In this document: piece after piece, positions 22,574 to 34,061 of the stretch
Position numbering within the stretch: position 1 is the first letter of the stretch
How the letters are laid out: each line of letters begins with the position of its first letter
NCBI GenBank assembly: GCA_015956445.1
Contig: WIUZ02000008.1
Span: 930,001-994,000, forward strand
DNA: 64,000 nt
Source: Thelephora terrestris
Taxonomy: Eukaryota; Basidiomycota; Agaricomycetes; Thelephorales; Thelephoraceae
Reading direction: 5' to 3'
The notes under the pieces: model-generated
What the model was told of the DNA's origin: nothing
Seen by the model: the letters and a program-made list of their open reading frames with translations, nothing else
Databases searched by the model: none
Program-made: the position numbers and the translations under genes

Positions 22574-24048
22574 TTTTTTTTTTTTTCGATGCCAGTTTAT
22601 AGTGCTGAGGTAGTACTACCTATGTTACACTTTGCTATTGTATGGTCTACTTGCATCTTTGGTGAATCACGAACACGATCGAACATAACAGCGGGGGGAA
22701 AGGGAAACAGGAATACAAGGTATACCTGACGCACAGGGTAGTTATGGTACCAAGGCATGGGAGTCCTGGACCAACGGGGGAAATATCAGTGTAACACAAG
22801 GACACTAATCTACGTGGGGAAAGTGCGGGAGGATACCAAATGTATATAGAGACTTGACATGCAGATTACCCGTTTAAAACATCTGCTGCAGAGGCTTGCT
22901 ATGGCTTCTGCGCTGTTTTCTTTGGTGAGACCCAGGCTTTGAGAGTGCACCTGAGGTTGCCAAAAGCGGTGAGAGAGGTCCCGATGAGACATTGGGCGTG
23001 TGTCCCATCTGGGTCTTCAAAGGCAAAGGAGATTGAGGATGTTTGGCCGTTTGTGAAGTTCTTGGGGTTTCTTATCCATGAGGGGTACTGTCTGATGATG
23101 AACGACATATAGTTGGGGTTATGCGTGAATAGTTCCTCGTGGAGGGCTTCTGGGGAGTAAGCGGGTGAATCGGGTTCCTTGCCGGTGAACACATGTGACA
23201 GGGTCACACGAGACCATCTTGTGTTGGGGATGATGTCCTTGATAATCAGTAGATTGGACGTAATTGATGCCTGAACACCCTTGAGGGTGTTAACGAGGGC
23301 AGAGGGAGAGGGTGCCTCGGCGCAGACCACTAGGTTTGATGCTGCGGTCCACTTCACGCCGACCACACGGACGTGCGAGTGTTTGGGATGTTTGTGGAGG
23401 GATTTGTTAAGGGTGGTGACCAGGTCAACAAAGGAGGGGAGGCTCTTGGGATCTGTTTTGCCTTTAGTTTGAATCACCGCTTGTGGAAGGAGGTTCCTTT
23501 TCAGGGGAGGTTTTGGCTGTGGGGGCTTTGATGGAGGGGGTGGGGGAGGGGGGGTTATGGGAGCAGACACTTTAGCAGCGTCAGCATAGCTTTTAAGGGA
23601 GGCTAGAGTCTCCACTTGTAGATTTGTAATGTTCGTCTCCATTGCCACCAACGTCGGAATGACATCTGCAGCAGGTTGGGAGGAAGGTTGTGGTGTGGTA
23701 GGGTTGTTGTTGGTGTTGAGGTTGTCGACTCCTGTTCAAATAAATTGGAGTTGTCTGAGGAGATTGTCTTCAAATCTGGAGGAGGGGTAAAGGATGGGCC
23801 AAAGGGATTGGGAAGAGTCGTCATTGAGGATTTCAAGGATGCGGGAGATGTAGTAGTGTCGTTTGGATTGTTTTTGGATTGGGTCATCTTCCTCATCTGC
23901 ACATTGAAAAACTAGCTCTATGTCACTGAGGTTTATTTGGAGAGGTCTGATAATGGTTCATTCGAAGTAGTTGATGGTGTCTGCGTCTGGTGGGACAAAC
24001 GAATTAGGCGCCGGAGGGGGAAGTGGTGGTCGAAAGAAGAGAGCCATC
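22574..24048 (-). mobile_element. LINE carrying only ORF1 (half-LINE)
   Basis: Minus-strand insertion with a 13-nt poly(A) (Ts at 22,574-22,586). The 10-bp target duplication GGAGAATCAG is at 22,564-22,573 and 24,049-24,058. It holds an ORF1 (22,899 to about 23,905) followed by about 310 bp of 3' sequence, with no reverse transcriptase. A 5'-truncated LINE should keep ORF2 rather than ORF1, so this is an internally deleted or ORF1-only derivative, similar in concept to mammalian HAL1. It splits the Plavaka gene. Confidence 0.8.
22899..23905 (-). CDS. LINE ORF1 nucleic-acid-binding protein
   Basis: The main open frame (22,899-23,651; about 250 aa) has a proline-rich linker (PPPPPPPSKPPQPKPPLKR), then a domain typical of fungal LINE ORF1: VVGVKWTAASNLVVCAEAP, a WSRVTLSHVFTG segment, YSPEALHEELFTHNP and a closing SFAFEDPDGTHAQ motif. 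The N-terminal 70 residues (from about 23,885, MTQSKNNPNDTTTS) lie in another frame, so one frameshift separates the two parts. ORF1 proteins bind LINE RNA in the ribonucleoprotein particle. No zinc knuckle was seen at the C-terminus. Confidence 0.7.
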
Positions 24049-24058
24049 GGAGAATCAG

Positions 24059-24475
24059 ATGCACCTGGAATGCAAGGCCTTCTTGTAGCTCATGTTTACC
24101 TCTTTTTTTAGGTTCTCGTATGCCGGTGTGGAGTACCCATGTGCCCTCATGCACTGGTATACTACAGTTGGAACCAGCCCCGATAGTTCCACCGGGTTAT
24201 GGGTTGTTGAACCCGAGTACACCATCGGTCGCCGCCGTCGGAGCATGGCTATCATCCACCTAGACTCTATTGTTCGCGGTGCCCATTTGCTCCCCCGGTT
24301 TCCCTCAAACTCCCGGGTGTACAGGGAGATTAACTACACCCAAACGCTGGACGTCTTCCAGTCCTTCTATGTCAACAAGTATATTGATCATCACATCAAC
24401 AAAAGGGAAATCAACTTATTTTTCCCACCCGCCAAACGTGACAGATTCTGCGGTGTAAATGGCAGGGGCGCTAAT
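24059..24475 (+). pseudogene. Plavaka-type transposase fragment 1, downstream part
   Basis: Directly after the right target duplication the transposase frame resumes in phase (DAPGMQGLLVAHVYLFF). It then shows YPCALMHWYTTVG, GLWVVEPEY, HLDSIVRGAHLLP and FQSFYVNKYIDHH, the usual C-terminal motifs of Plavaka proteins. A run of seven Ts at about 24,105-24,111 shifts the frame by one base. The copy is dead: 5'-truncated, LINE-split and frameshifted. Confidence 0.8.
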
Positions 24476-25797
24476 GACATAACTTCTAGAAGTGACAAAT
24501 AAGTAGAAAAGTTACATAAAACATGAGAAAAGCGAGAAAAAAGAAAATTTCCTTCTTGCTGATGCATGCATTCGAAATAGCGTTCTAGTTTGACTTCTGT
24601 GCCTCTCGGTTCCTGTATTTGACACCTTCTATATTCGATGTTTTTGATCGCTAAAATAAGGGTCTCTCGTAAAAGAGTGAGCACCGATCAACTCTCGACA
24701 AGTACAGATAAGTTGAAAAAAGTGAAAAGGCAAAAAACATTCGTTAGGCATGTTGCTGATGGTTTAGTTCTCGCGGACATGAAGATTTCAATGATTCACT
24801 TGCATCAGTGGTTCTCGCACGCCGTGAGTCACTGAGTATGGGCGTCGACCTCACGCCGGGAGAATTTAGACTCAGACTCGTATTCTTGAAACGACACTAG
24901 ACATGGCGTTGAGGCCGTCAACGGGACAGAGCAGCGGTGGTTTGGACTTTGAGCTGAGGCAGGCTGCCTTTACGAGTTCTCTGAACTCAAGGCAGATTTG
25001 TTGTCTGAGCCGGGAAAGCCCTGGTAGAAACCTCTCGCCATCGTCGACACTTATTCGAGCCCTCCAGCAACCAGTGCCAAGAAATACACTTTCGTTGGTC
25101 CAGTCAACGCGCTAGTTAAACACTGAAGTATGAATCTCCATCGAGCCTTTCACAAACGCCACCCGGCGGCAGTGCAAGGTAGATTTAGACCCGGGATTTC
25201 TTTCTTACCACCCCACTCTGAGCCTGTCGGCACTCTGACCGTTGACCGCTGACGTTTGCGGTCCTTTTGTCGGCTCGCGCTGGCAACGACGGCCCAGTAA
25301 CTCAGCCATATCTCTACCGTTGGAATATGGATATTTTATTTTCGATATATTTCATTCTCAGAGCTATATTTGCTTTGTAAGAGATGTTTTGGTGCGCATT
25401 TACTCCAGACGATGATTGCATCCCCAAGATCAGTGGTCGACGAAGGAGAACTTTCTGGGAACAACAAATTTTCTTCTCCCTTCACGCTCGTCTCAACCCG
25501 CTTGATACTCACTGCACCATGGACGCGTTTCTTTCACGAGGGCATTCACAAAATCACACACTCGCGCCTTCACGCGTAACCACGTTTTGTGCTTGTCCAG
25601 AGGAAGTGGGAGAGGAAGAAAAGCGGGAAAACGAGACCCCCGAGTCCACCTGGATCAGTTAGGGTCGGCGCCAACTTCTGCTGGTCACATGTCGTGGCTG
25701 TATAGCTGGCCTGTTACGGCAGTGCTTATCATATAACATACGGGCAACAGTCCTCTATCTCTCACCAAGCTATCCCCACAATTGCTGAAGCAGAGCC
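24476..25797. other. Intergenic stretch upstream of NLR A
   Basis: No frame with recognisable features on either strand; small open frames up to 97 aa look incidental. The 3' part should contain the promoter of NLR A, but no clear TATA box was seen. Confidence 0.4.
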
Positions 25798-28700
25798 ATG
25801 CCACCCAGAAAGCCACGTCCAACAGCTTCTGGTGCCTCTGGGAATGACCAAGGTACAAGTGGATGTAAGCCCGCTTTGATTATCGGCTAATCGACGGATC
25901 TGGATTTTCTAGTAAAGAAACAAAGGGCTGTCGATTGCGTGAAGATGCTCGATATCGCGAAAGAGTCTGCAGATTGGTTCCCTCCCCTCAAGGCCGCCCT
26001 CGGAGGAGTGAATGCGCTCATCAGCCATTTTGAGGTATTTGTTGAATCGGTGGCCGTCCCGCATAACTGAAGCGATCGCCCGCAGCAACCCAAAGACGTC
26101 AAGGATAAGATCCAGGAACTTTTGCCGCAGTTGGATAGGCTCAAACAAAATTTCAACACTGCAACGCTGGACGGAGATCCCGAGGAGACCAACCGGCGCG
26201 AGGAATTGGTCAGGTGCGCATCCGTTGATTCCAGTTATGCCCCCTCCCAACTGTCGTTTCAGAGCATTGAAACAGATCGAGGAAGAATCAAAGAACCTGT
26301 TGACAAAGAACGCCGTCGCGGACAAGGGGGAGGACTCCAAAGTAGTGGCAGGTCACATCGAGCGACTTCGAGCGGCCATAGTCTGCTATCAAGTAAGCTA
26401 TCATTATTCCCCGGCATCGAGTGTGGTTGACGGCCGGACCAGATGTCTCAACAGCAATCAATCTACCGTCAAATCACCCATCTCACAGTAAGGCGGCTCG
26501 CCTTGTCCATAGGATGGGTGGCAACTGATATATTCCCAAGTCGTCCTTCGACACACTTTTAAAGCATCGGGAGGTAATTCGCAGCAGCCCTCTCGTCACC
26601 GCATCCGCTCACGAATAAATAGAAACCCCCGGCAGTGATGGCCACGCTAGAACCCATCATAGCACAGTTGAAGAGCCTTGGGGATCACCCCTGGAGTGAG
26701 CCTCAGCACGAGCAGTGGGAAAAGTCGTTCGAGTAAGGGGTTCAATTAACTCATCGGCGGGCATGCTGACTCCCTATCTCAGCGGTCTCAGGCTAATCAG
26801 GGACCAAGCAAAAAGGCTCCACGACCGCGTAATTGCAGAGGGATACGCGGATGATGAAGGGGATACTGTAGCTGTATCCATAGTGGCCGAACAACTCCGA
26901 GATGTCCTCCTCGATTATTGGGTCAGCATCCAGAAGGCTACCACAACTGTTGTGTCGTTGACGCTGTAGTTCTTGGACAGATGGCGCATCAACAGGCACT
27001 TTACGATCAGAATCGCAGGCTGGTAGTAAGTTACACAGCTATTTCTCCAAAAACGCAACCGGCTCAAATGTATTTCCAGGACGCAGGTCAGACTTTGTGC
27101 CCCTGGTTCTCACCGACCGACTCACACGGCTTTGCAGTGGACAGATTGGCGTTGGACAGTTGTCGTCGTGCACAAGGGGCTGAGTACCGTCACGGTGACC
27201 GTCGTGGTTGTCTCAGAGGGACACGAGAAACTGTGCTCAGCAAAATTGGGTCATGGGCCAAGGATTTTGCCATGTCTCCTGTCTTCTGGCTGAACGGGCT
27301 TGCCGGGACTGGTAAATCCACAATCGCTCAAACCACTGCCGAGCGTCTCTTCGCTAAAGACCTCCTTGGAGCGTCCTTTTTTTGCTCGCGCGACTTCGAG
27401 GACCGCAGCAATCTCCTCCTCATATTCCCTACCATTGCCTTCCAGCTAGCGCTCAAATATCCCGACTTTCGATCCCGCCTCGTCTCCCTCCTCCGGTTCA
27501 ATCCCAATGTCGGATACCAGTCGCTCTGCTATCAGATGCAGAAGTTGATCGCAGAGCCGCTTCGGGAAACGGGGGTTTCGACGGTGATCGTGATCGATGC
27601 CCTCGACGAATGTAAAGATGATGAACCATCGTCTGCGATCCTATCCGTTTTGGCACGGTTCGTCGGGCAGATTCCTAAAGTCAAGTTCTTCATCACTGGC
27701 AGGCCCGAGCCCAGAATCAGGACCGGATTCCGTCTTCCCCTCCTCGTGGACTCGACCGCTGTCTTTGTGCTTCACGACGTTCCTCTCTCCCTGGTCAACA
27801 ACGACATACGGCTTTTCCTGAAGCATGAACTGTCCAAACTCGCACAGCGGCGTCAGCTAGAGCGGTGGCCAAGTGATGAACACGTTAACGTGTTGTGTAA
27901 CAGAGCCGCTGGCTTCTTTGTTTATGCTGTTGCCACTGTCAAGTTCTTGAACAGTGATATCCACCTCCCCGAAAATCAACTAGATGCCATCTTGAACCTT
28001 CCGGAAAGTACAGTCGCTGAGGGAAAGACACGGTTCAACCCGAACAGCACACTCGACTCACTGTACACATCAATCCTCGAAGCGGCGATTCGCGAGGAGT
28101 GCCCCGATGTGGATTCCAAGGTCCGGACTACTATTGGCGCCGTAGTGTTGGTCGTAAATCCCCTTCCACCACACGCGATCGCGGAGCTCATGCATCTGAA
28201 CTCCGGGGAGGTCATACTGTTCCTCAATGAGTTTCAGTCGCTGCTCACCATAGGCGAAAATTTCAACCAACCCGTAAAACCCTTCCACAAGTCATTTCCG
28301 GACTTCATCACCGATCCCTCTCGTTGCACCAACCGAAGATTTTACATCTCGCCTGAACACCTACATTGCGAAATCGCAACGAACTGCCTGGGAATGATGA
28401 ACGACGGGCTGGAACAAAACCTTCTATCACTCCCTGAATATGCCTTCAACTCGGAGGTCAAGGATCTACAGTCCAGAATTGATAATCGAGTCAGCAGCGC
28501 GTTGCAATATGCCTGCCGATCCTGGCACAATCACCTCACCGCGTTCAGGAAAGATAACAGCGATGTTACCTCATATCTACGACGTTTCCTGGAAGAAAAT
28601 TTCCTGGCATGGTTGGAGGTACTCAGTGTCCTTGGGGATTTGAGGGGAGCCGTCGTTGGATTGGAAAAACTGATGAGCTGGCTAGAAGAGGTTCGCTCCT

Positions 28701-30574
28701 TTGCTCTACATCATGCCGCCCGGCGCTAACGTAGCTCAAATTAGGTCTCCCAGGACGGTAGCCTTCTGGACACCGCCAGAGACTGCTTCAATTTTGTGAC
28801 CAAGTTCTTCGAACCCATCAATGTCTCCGCCACCCATATTTATCACTCTGCGCTGGAACTGTGCCCTACATCGTCGATCGTCCGAAGGTTGTATTACCAA
28901 CGGTGCCGTGGCGACACCTGCTTGCCAAGAGTTGTGGTCGGAGCCCCGGATTCATGGGACCAGGCGGTATCCTTTTCCAACAAGGATCGATACGTCTCCT
29001 GCATTTGGTCACCATGTGGTCGGTTCATTGCGGCGCAGACACCAATAACGGTCGAGATCCGAGATCAGCTCACCGCAGAACTACTCACCACTCTCCAACC
29101 CCCTGAAACCATACATCTCGAAGGCCCACTTGCATATTCACCTGATGGGCGTTCGCTCGCCTGTGCCTCTGATACATCGATTCTAATCTGGGATCTCCAG
29201 ACAGGCGGAGTCGCCGGAGAGATATGCGGCGGTTTCACAACCGTCTCAATGGTATGGTCACTGGATGGGACGACAATTGGGCTCATCCAAGATGGTGGGG
29301 TTGTGCATAGGCATGACTTTACCTCAGATACAACATCGTCCCCAGGGAGGTTCTCGGATAGAGACGCACTGTTCCTTGTGGCACACGAAAAGTCTTTCCA
29401 GATCCTCGTGGCCCCACTATTTCCTCACGATTCCGATTCCGCCACAGTCGAGGTCTTCGAGTTCGGACACACTCTCACCATGATCCGCTCATTTCACCTC
29501 TCGTTTGATGTTGACACAGCCGAGGCCAACGAGGACCGTCGTCCCATGGAGGTTTCCTACTCTCCAGCCACTCTTCGTTTTGCTTTTTCCTTTTGTGGCG
29601 AGCTCCGCATCTTCGACGATCGGAATTCTTGTTACATGGTGGAGTCGTCCAGTAACTCAGATCTTTCCCCCCTCCTCTCTCCAGACGGAAGTCTTCTCGC
29701 CGCCGTCAAGGATCGCGGTGAAACACTTATTTGGAAATACGCTTCCGGAAATTGGATACAGTGGAAAAATATCAGGTCTCGGGACCTGCACCAAATTACT
29801 CAATTTTCCCCATCCCAATCGTCGATCCTGTGTATGCATGGAGCTACTGTCCGTGCGTTGCGTTTGGATGACATTCCCTCCACTCCCAAAATCAGTCGTC
29901 TGCAGCGAATAGGACTTTCCCGTTCCGGGAGCTACATCGCAACCGCCTACGAGTCTGAGGCGACCGTCACGATCATCGACCTCAATTCACGGGCCCCCCC
30001 TCAGTTGATCGACACGTGTGTGAAGATAGAGGGTTTGGCCCTCACCGGCAACATCCTTTTGGTGTTGGGTTCGGGGAAAGTTGCGGGCTGGCTGCTCAGA
30101 GAAGGAGGGCTGGTAGACGAGGTTTTCAGTGATAGGAAGGCTGGGCATGGCGACAGTGTTTGGGCCATCTCACTACCGCATCTCAAGGTCGTCCCGAGGT
30201 TCACGGTTGAAGGCTGCGTCGGGATAATTGTGCTCGGTACACGTTTCATCTACGATACCAACACCGGGGATACCCTCCAGCCTGACCAAACACCCGAATC
30301 TCGCGGCCATTCTTGGCATTCTCTTGGACGGCCACTTTGTGGTCGGCACTATCTCGCTCTCCACAATCTTTCTCAGTATAATGCTCTCCCCGAAGGCGGT
30401 TGGCAAACCACAAAAGACACAGTACGTGATGGGTGGGTGAAGGTCCCAGAAGGGGAACATAGATTATGGTTACCGGTCGAGTGGAGGGCATCCTGGGATC
30501 ACCGGGATTGGCGCCGCGATATTGGTACACAGTTTAGCATTATCGCCGGCGAACCTGTGGTCGTCAAGTTCTAG
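25798..30574 (+). CDS. NLR A: helical domain-NACHT-WD40-like protein
   Basis: Start ATG at 25,798 (MPPRKPRPTASG). At least eight short 5' exons, for example 25,798-25,864, 25,913-26,032, 26,086-26,213 and 26,263-26,392, encode a helical N-terminal domain with AKESADWFPPLKAALGG. In other agaricomycete NLRs this region resembles the MLKL/HeLo-type four-helix bundle. The large exon 27,080-28,690 holds NACHT: Walker A GLAGTGKST (27,296-27,322), Walker B VIVIDALDEC (27,584-27,613) and FFITGRPEPR. The last exon, 28,745-30,574, encodes a beta-propeller with WD40-like repeats (YSPDGRSLACAS...LIWDLQ). Total about 1,400 aa, intact by eye. It likely senses non-self and triggers cell death (family knowledge). 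Exact borders of the exons between 26,400 and 27,080 are less certain. Confidence 0.85.
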
Positions 30575-31878
30575 TTAGAATCCCTCCACCCTGTTTCATT
30601 CTCACTCAGCTGACGCAATTTTTCTGTCTTAGGCATCAAGACTGCCTATTATTTCTCGCGAGTTGGGGCTAGAAACCCACTTTGTCTCGAATGTACTGGG
30701 AGTGCGCAACGTAGGACAAATTCTAAACAAATGTCAATGCATCTTTTCCCTAAGTCGCTCTTCGGTCTAATTGCAGAAAGTGACTCGGCAATGGATACTA
30801 TGGGTTCGGCTGGATATGATAGGTTCAAGCTTGAAGCTCAAGTCGCTGGCGTATGGGAGAGGGGCTGAGGTGTTGGTAAACATGTGGGCTACGAGCGCCT
30901 ACTATAGTAGAATGTGCAAAATGATAACTTCGACGGAATCCTGGCCTCCATCAAAATTTTGTTGAATCCCACCTCCAGTCTGGAACTGTCCCGCACTGTG
31001 GCCGGGTAATCCAAAAATAGTCCGGAGTTAGTGCGAGGTCCTCTACCGCCGAATTTGGGATACATACACAGGAACTCGCAGCCCTGTCCTGTGAACTAGA
31101 CGAGAGGCGCGCGGTTAGATAATATGCGAAAAGCGAGCAGAAGCATCCCATCGAGAAGATATCTTCGGGAACAATGAAGACTCCACCCCTGACGATTGGC
31201 CATTGAAGTTGCGAAGCAGGAAGGTTCGTGCTTCAAGCTTAAATTATAATTCTTACCCTCGTGGCGGCAAGGCGTTGACTGCAGTTTGAGGCCAGGAAAT
31301 GGGGCGAACGAGGCGATCGGCGAGGCTGCCCTCGATTTTACTGGAATCGGGCTGGAATCCAGCCTCAAATTCAGAGCGAGGGGGGGGGATCTCCGATGCA
31401 TGCACAGGAGCCGAAAATCGGGGATCCAGAGAGTAGAAATATTCCGTTCGACACGTCATCGCTCAGCGGCTAAGTATTTAGCTACGAGTTAGAATTTAGT
31501 GTCCCCTGGAGATTCAACGTTGGAAGAGAGCCATGAAACGACGTGGGGGCTGGTGGAGGTTCAAAGTGTACCCAGCACTCCTCCGAGCCTATCGTTGCAG
31601 GTATGGAGTTCACCTGCCTAGTCACGAGATGCGTGAACGCTCATTCAGACTCCATGTCCGTATTCCAGGCCTTCCATTTCCGTTATTATGCAAACGCGTA
31701 TACATTCGGGAAGACAGCGCAAGCGCAAATGTCGTATTGGAGGTGGGTATAATGTAAGGTACTGGTGACGCAGGAAAGTGGTTGGTGATTTCACGGGGAG
31801 GTAGTAAAGTTGTCGGATGAACCAATAAGATACAACGAGAAAACAGGAAATCCAATGTCACGACGCTGTACCTTCAAC
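30575..31878. other. Intergenic stretch after NLR A
   Basis: The first 100 bp are the likely 3' UTR of NLR A. Beyond that, only short open frames without recognisable features on either strand; a G-run lies at 31,381-31,390. Confidence 0.4.
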
Positions 31879-32527
31879 TCACAGAGTGATGAGGAAACCG
31901 GCGACCGTGGCAAACTGAGCGCCAGCGACGGTGCGAGCGTTGACCGAAATACCAGCGGCACAACCGTTGATAAGGCCATTTGAAATGCCACCAGCAGCTG
32001 GACGGAGCCGCTGAGGAACGCAGCACCACATTTCTGCTGTATGGCATCGTAAAGGTCGGTTTCGCCACCCATGAGAGGACTGTTTCCAATCCCGGGAGCG
32101 TAGGAGATGTCAGACATGAATTAGATGTATTGGTTGAAGATATTGCGGGTGCAGGGCGTCCATAGTTGAGCAGCGGCGAGGGAGGGTTGGAGTGCGAGGA
32201 ATACCAGGTTCAAGGCCTTGAACTGTTGCACGTTGGGTATGATCACTTGTTCCTGGGCACGGCGTTAGTTCCCGGAAGTATAGGAACCCAAAGATCGTTG
32301 GCAGGGTCGGTGCCTGCCCAGCCGGCAGTTGAGAGGGTATTGGTGGTGTTCAATGTTGATCCAACTTCGAGAGCGCTGTAGTTACCGCTATCGTCCTTGG
32401 TGCAAACGGCCTCGGAGAAGAAGTGAACGTAGAGGTCGTCGTGGTCGCGTATCACGTCGGGGTTGGGGGAGGTGAATCCGTTGGAGCAGGTGGTGTAAAA
32501 GTCGGTAAGCTTGCTACGAATGACAGT
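31879..32527 (-). pseudogene. Degraded secreted, probably GPI-anchored protein gene
   Basis: Minus-strand remnant. It reads SKLTDFYTTCSNGFTS, then AVCTKDDSGNYSAL, then CTRNIFNQYI, FMSDISYAPGIGNS, YDAIQQKCGAAFLSGSVQ and a hydrophobic C-terminus (VAGAQFATVAGFLITL) like a GPI-attachment signal. The order resembles fungal cell-surface proteins of unknown function (DUF7729-like; from memory, not searched). It has an in-frame stop after NQYI, at least one frame change near the Gln-rich C-terminus and one after VPRNK, and it lacks the signal peptide. The upstream end abuts the F-box fragment. Confidence 0.45.
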
Positions 32528-33300
32528 GATACTTGACAGTTTCCATTGTCCTCATCGGCGGGTATCGCCCGAGTGTGAAGTCTGAGCTTCTGACGATGGT
32601 TACGGGGAGCGAGGATCGAGAGCAATCAGTGATTGGCGCGGGCGAGTTTTCATTGAAGGAGAGATCTAGGGTGGTCGAAAGTGTTGTTCGTGACAATAGA
32701 TTGACCCAAGACAAGACTTTGAGGTTCAAGGTGGTGCAAATTCGGGAGACAGGGAAGGAGACGTCCAGCGGTATATTATCTCCGCTCCACAACATGAGCG
32801 ACTCCAAACTGCTGGTCTGGAGCCCACCACCTATGGAGAGGAGCGGGGAGATGGTGGAGGTTAGATGGCAATGCGTATCAGTCCGAAGGTGGACTTGTCG
32901 TATGGTAACTCGTGTAGCCCGTTCCTTCAACACCATCTGTTGGGATTCGCTGACACGGCCTAACATGTGGATCAACCCGGCCAGAACGAGATCGAGCGGA
33001 GTCGCGGCGCTAGAGCGAAGATACTGTTTTTCCCAGTCAACGAAGTCGTTGCCCTAAAAGTCCAAAGCCCGAGAGTCTGTGAGGTGACTTCGAACCAGCG
33101 ATGACACACAAGGAGGAAATTGTGTGAGACATCCTCCAGTCCACCAAAGGGTTCTTCGGGCGTGATGTTCCAACGGAAGATGTTGCCGAGGACCTCAGGT
33201 GGGAGCGCAAATGCGTTGAATAACGAGTTGCGAGCGCGTTTGAGTTTGATTATCGCGTTTTCGTGTTCTTTGATCTGCTTCTCCAAAGCCAGGAGACCTG
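32514..33300 (-). pseudogene. F-box protein gene fragment
   Basis: The 33,286 side encodes a short helix (EKQIKEHENAIIKLKRARN), then an F-box: LPPEVLGNIFRWN and FLLVCHRWFEVTSQT. The next part (GNDFVDWEKQYLRSSA, then LVLAGLIHML and LRR-like text to 32,514) is in another frame, so a frameshift lies near 33,055-33,060. F-box proteins of this type recruit substrates to SCF ubiquitin ligases and are abundant in agaricomycetes. The N-terminal exon was not settled, and the C-terminus runs straight into the degraded secreted-protein gene, so this is probably a dead fragment. Confidence 0.6.
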
Positions 33301-34061
33301 ACGTTCCATTCTGTGTCCAACCGCGTCAATAGTGGAAAGAGACTTGGTGCGTGCCGTTTACTTTGAGTACGGTTGCTACTTGTGGAGTTTGGAACCTGAC
33401 GCGTAGTTGGAAAGAACCGGTAGAGAGATCGTGTCTCGATGATTGTATTATCGACAGAGTTGGGACAATCGAGCCCGTTTCGTCGGACGTTCCACGCTCG
33501 AAGGGCCCGGAGGAGTCAACATTCACGGTTAGGAAGTCCGTTCGCGGATTCGCCGATGGATTCTGGGGATGAGGGAGAGGAAGGAGATAAGGTCGATCTC
33601 GGTGGAGGAGGTAGAGGCACTCCTGGGCATGTGGGGAGGAGCCCGGTGAGCCCGGCGATAAGGGATGAGGCGAGGTTCGAGCGGGGGCTTTCAAGCCCGA
33701 TGTTGAGGAGGGATAGTGAAGGGTCGTAGGGATCTCTGAGAGCTGGCTTCACCAATCGTCACTCTAGGCCTCAACGCTGTAGCGATGGCTTTTTCTCTTC
33801 ATCGAAAGACGTGTAGCACTTGTTAGGTTTCCTGTCGTCGCGCCGGAAGAGTTTGTTTATTTAAAGTAGGCGATGTGTGGGTTTGAATATGATCCCATTA
33901 TGCAGAACCCGGCCGAGCCAAACTGCCTCAGCCATTGCCTTCACACCTTGCGGAGCCAGAAGATCATGTGTCTTTACAATGTGTACCTCACTAATCCATA
34001 CAAAAATGTGAACACGGGTATCGCTATGGAGGTATGGAAACAGGATGACCCCAAACACATT
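33301..34061. other. Unresolved stretch
   Basis: Minus-strand text at about 33,530-33,640 (STEIDLISFLSLIPRIHRR) looks coding and may be an upstream exon of the F-box fragment, but I could not link it. Other frames look incidental. Confidence 0.3.

Noticed and set aside
22574-22586. T-run as a Pol III terminator
   Set aside because: It is the complement of the LINE poly(A) tail, bounded by a target duplication; no A/B boxes are seen nearby.
24903-25115. Small genes in 24.5-25.8 kb
   Set aside because: Open frames of 60-100 aa with no conserved features, no intron support, and overlap on both strands.
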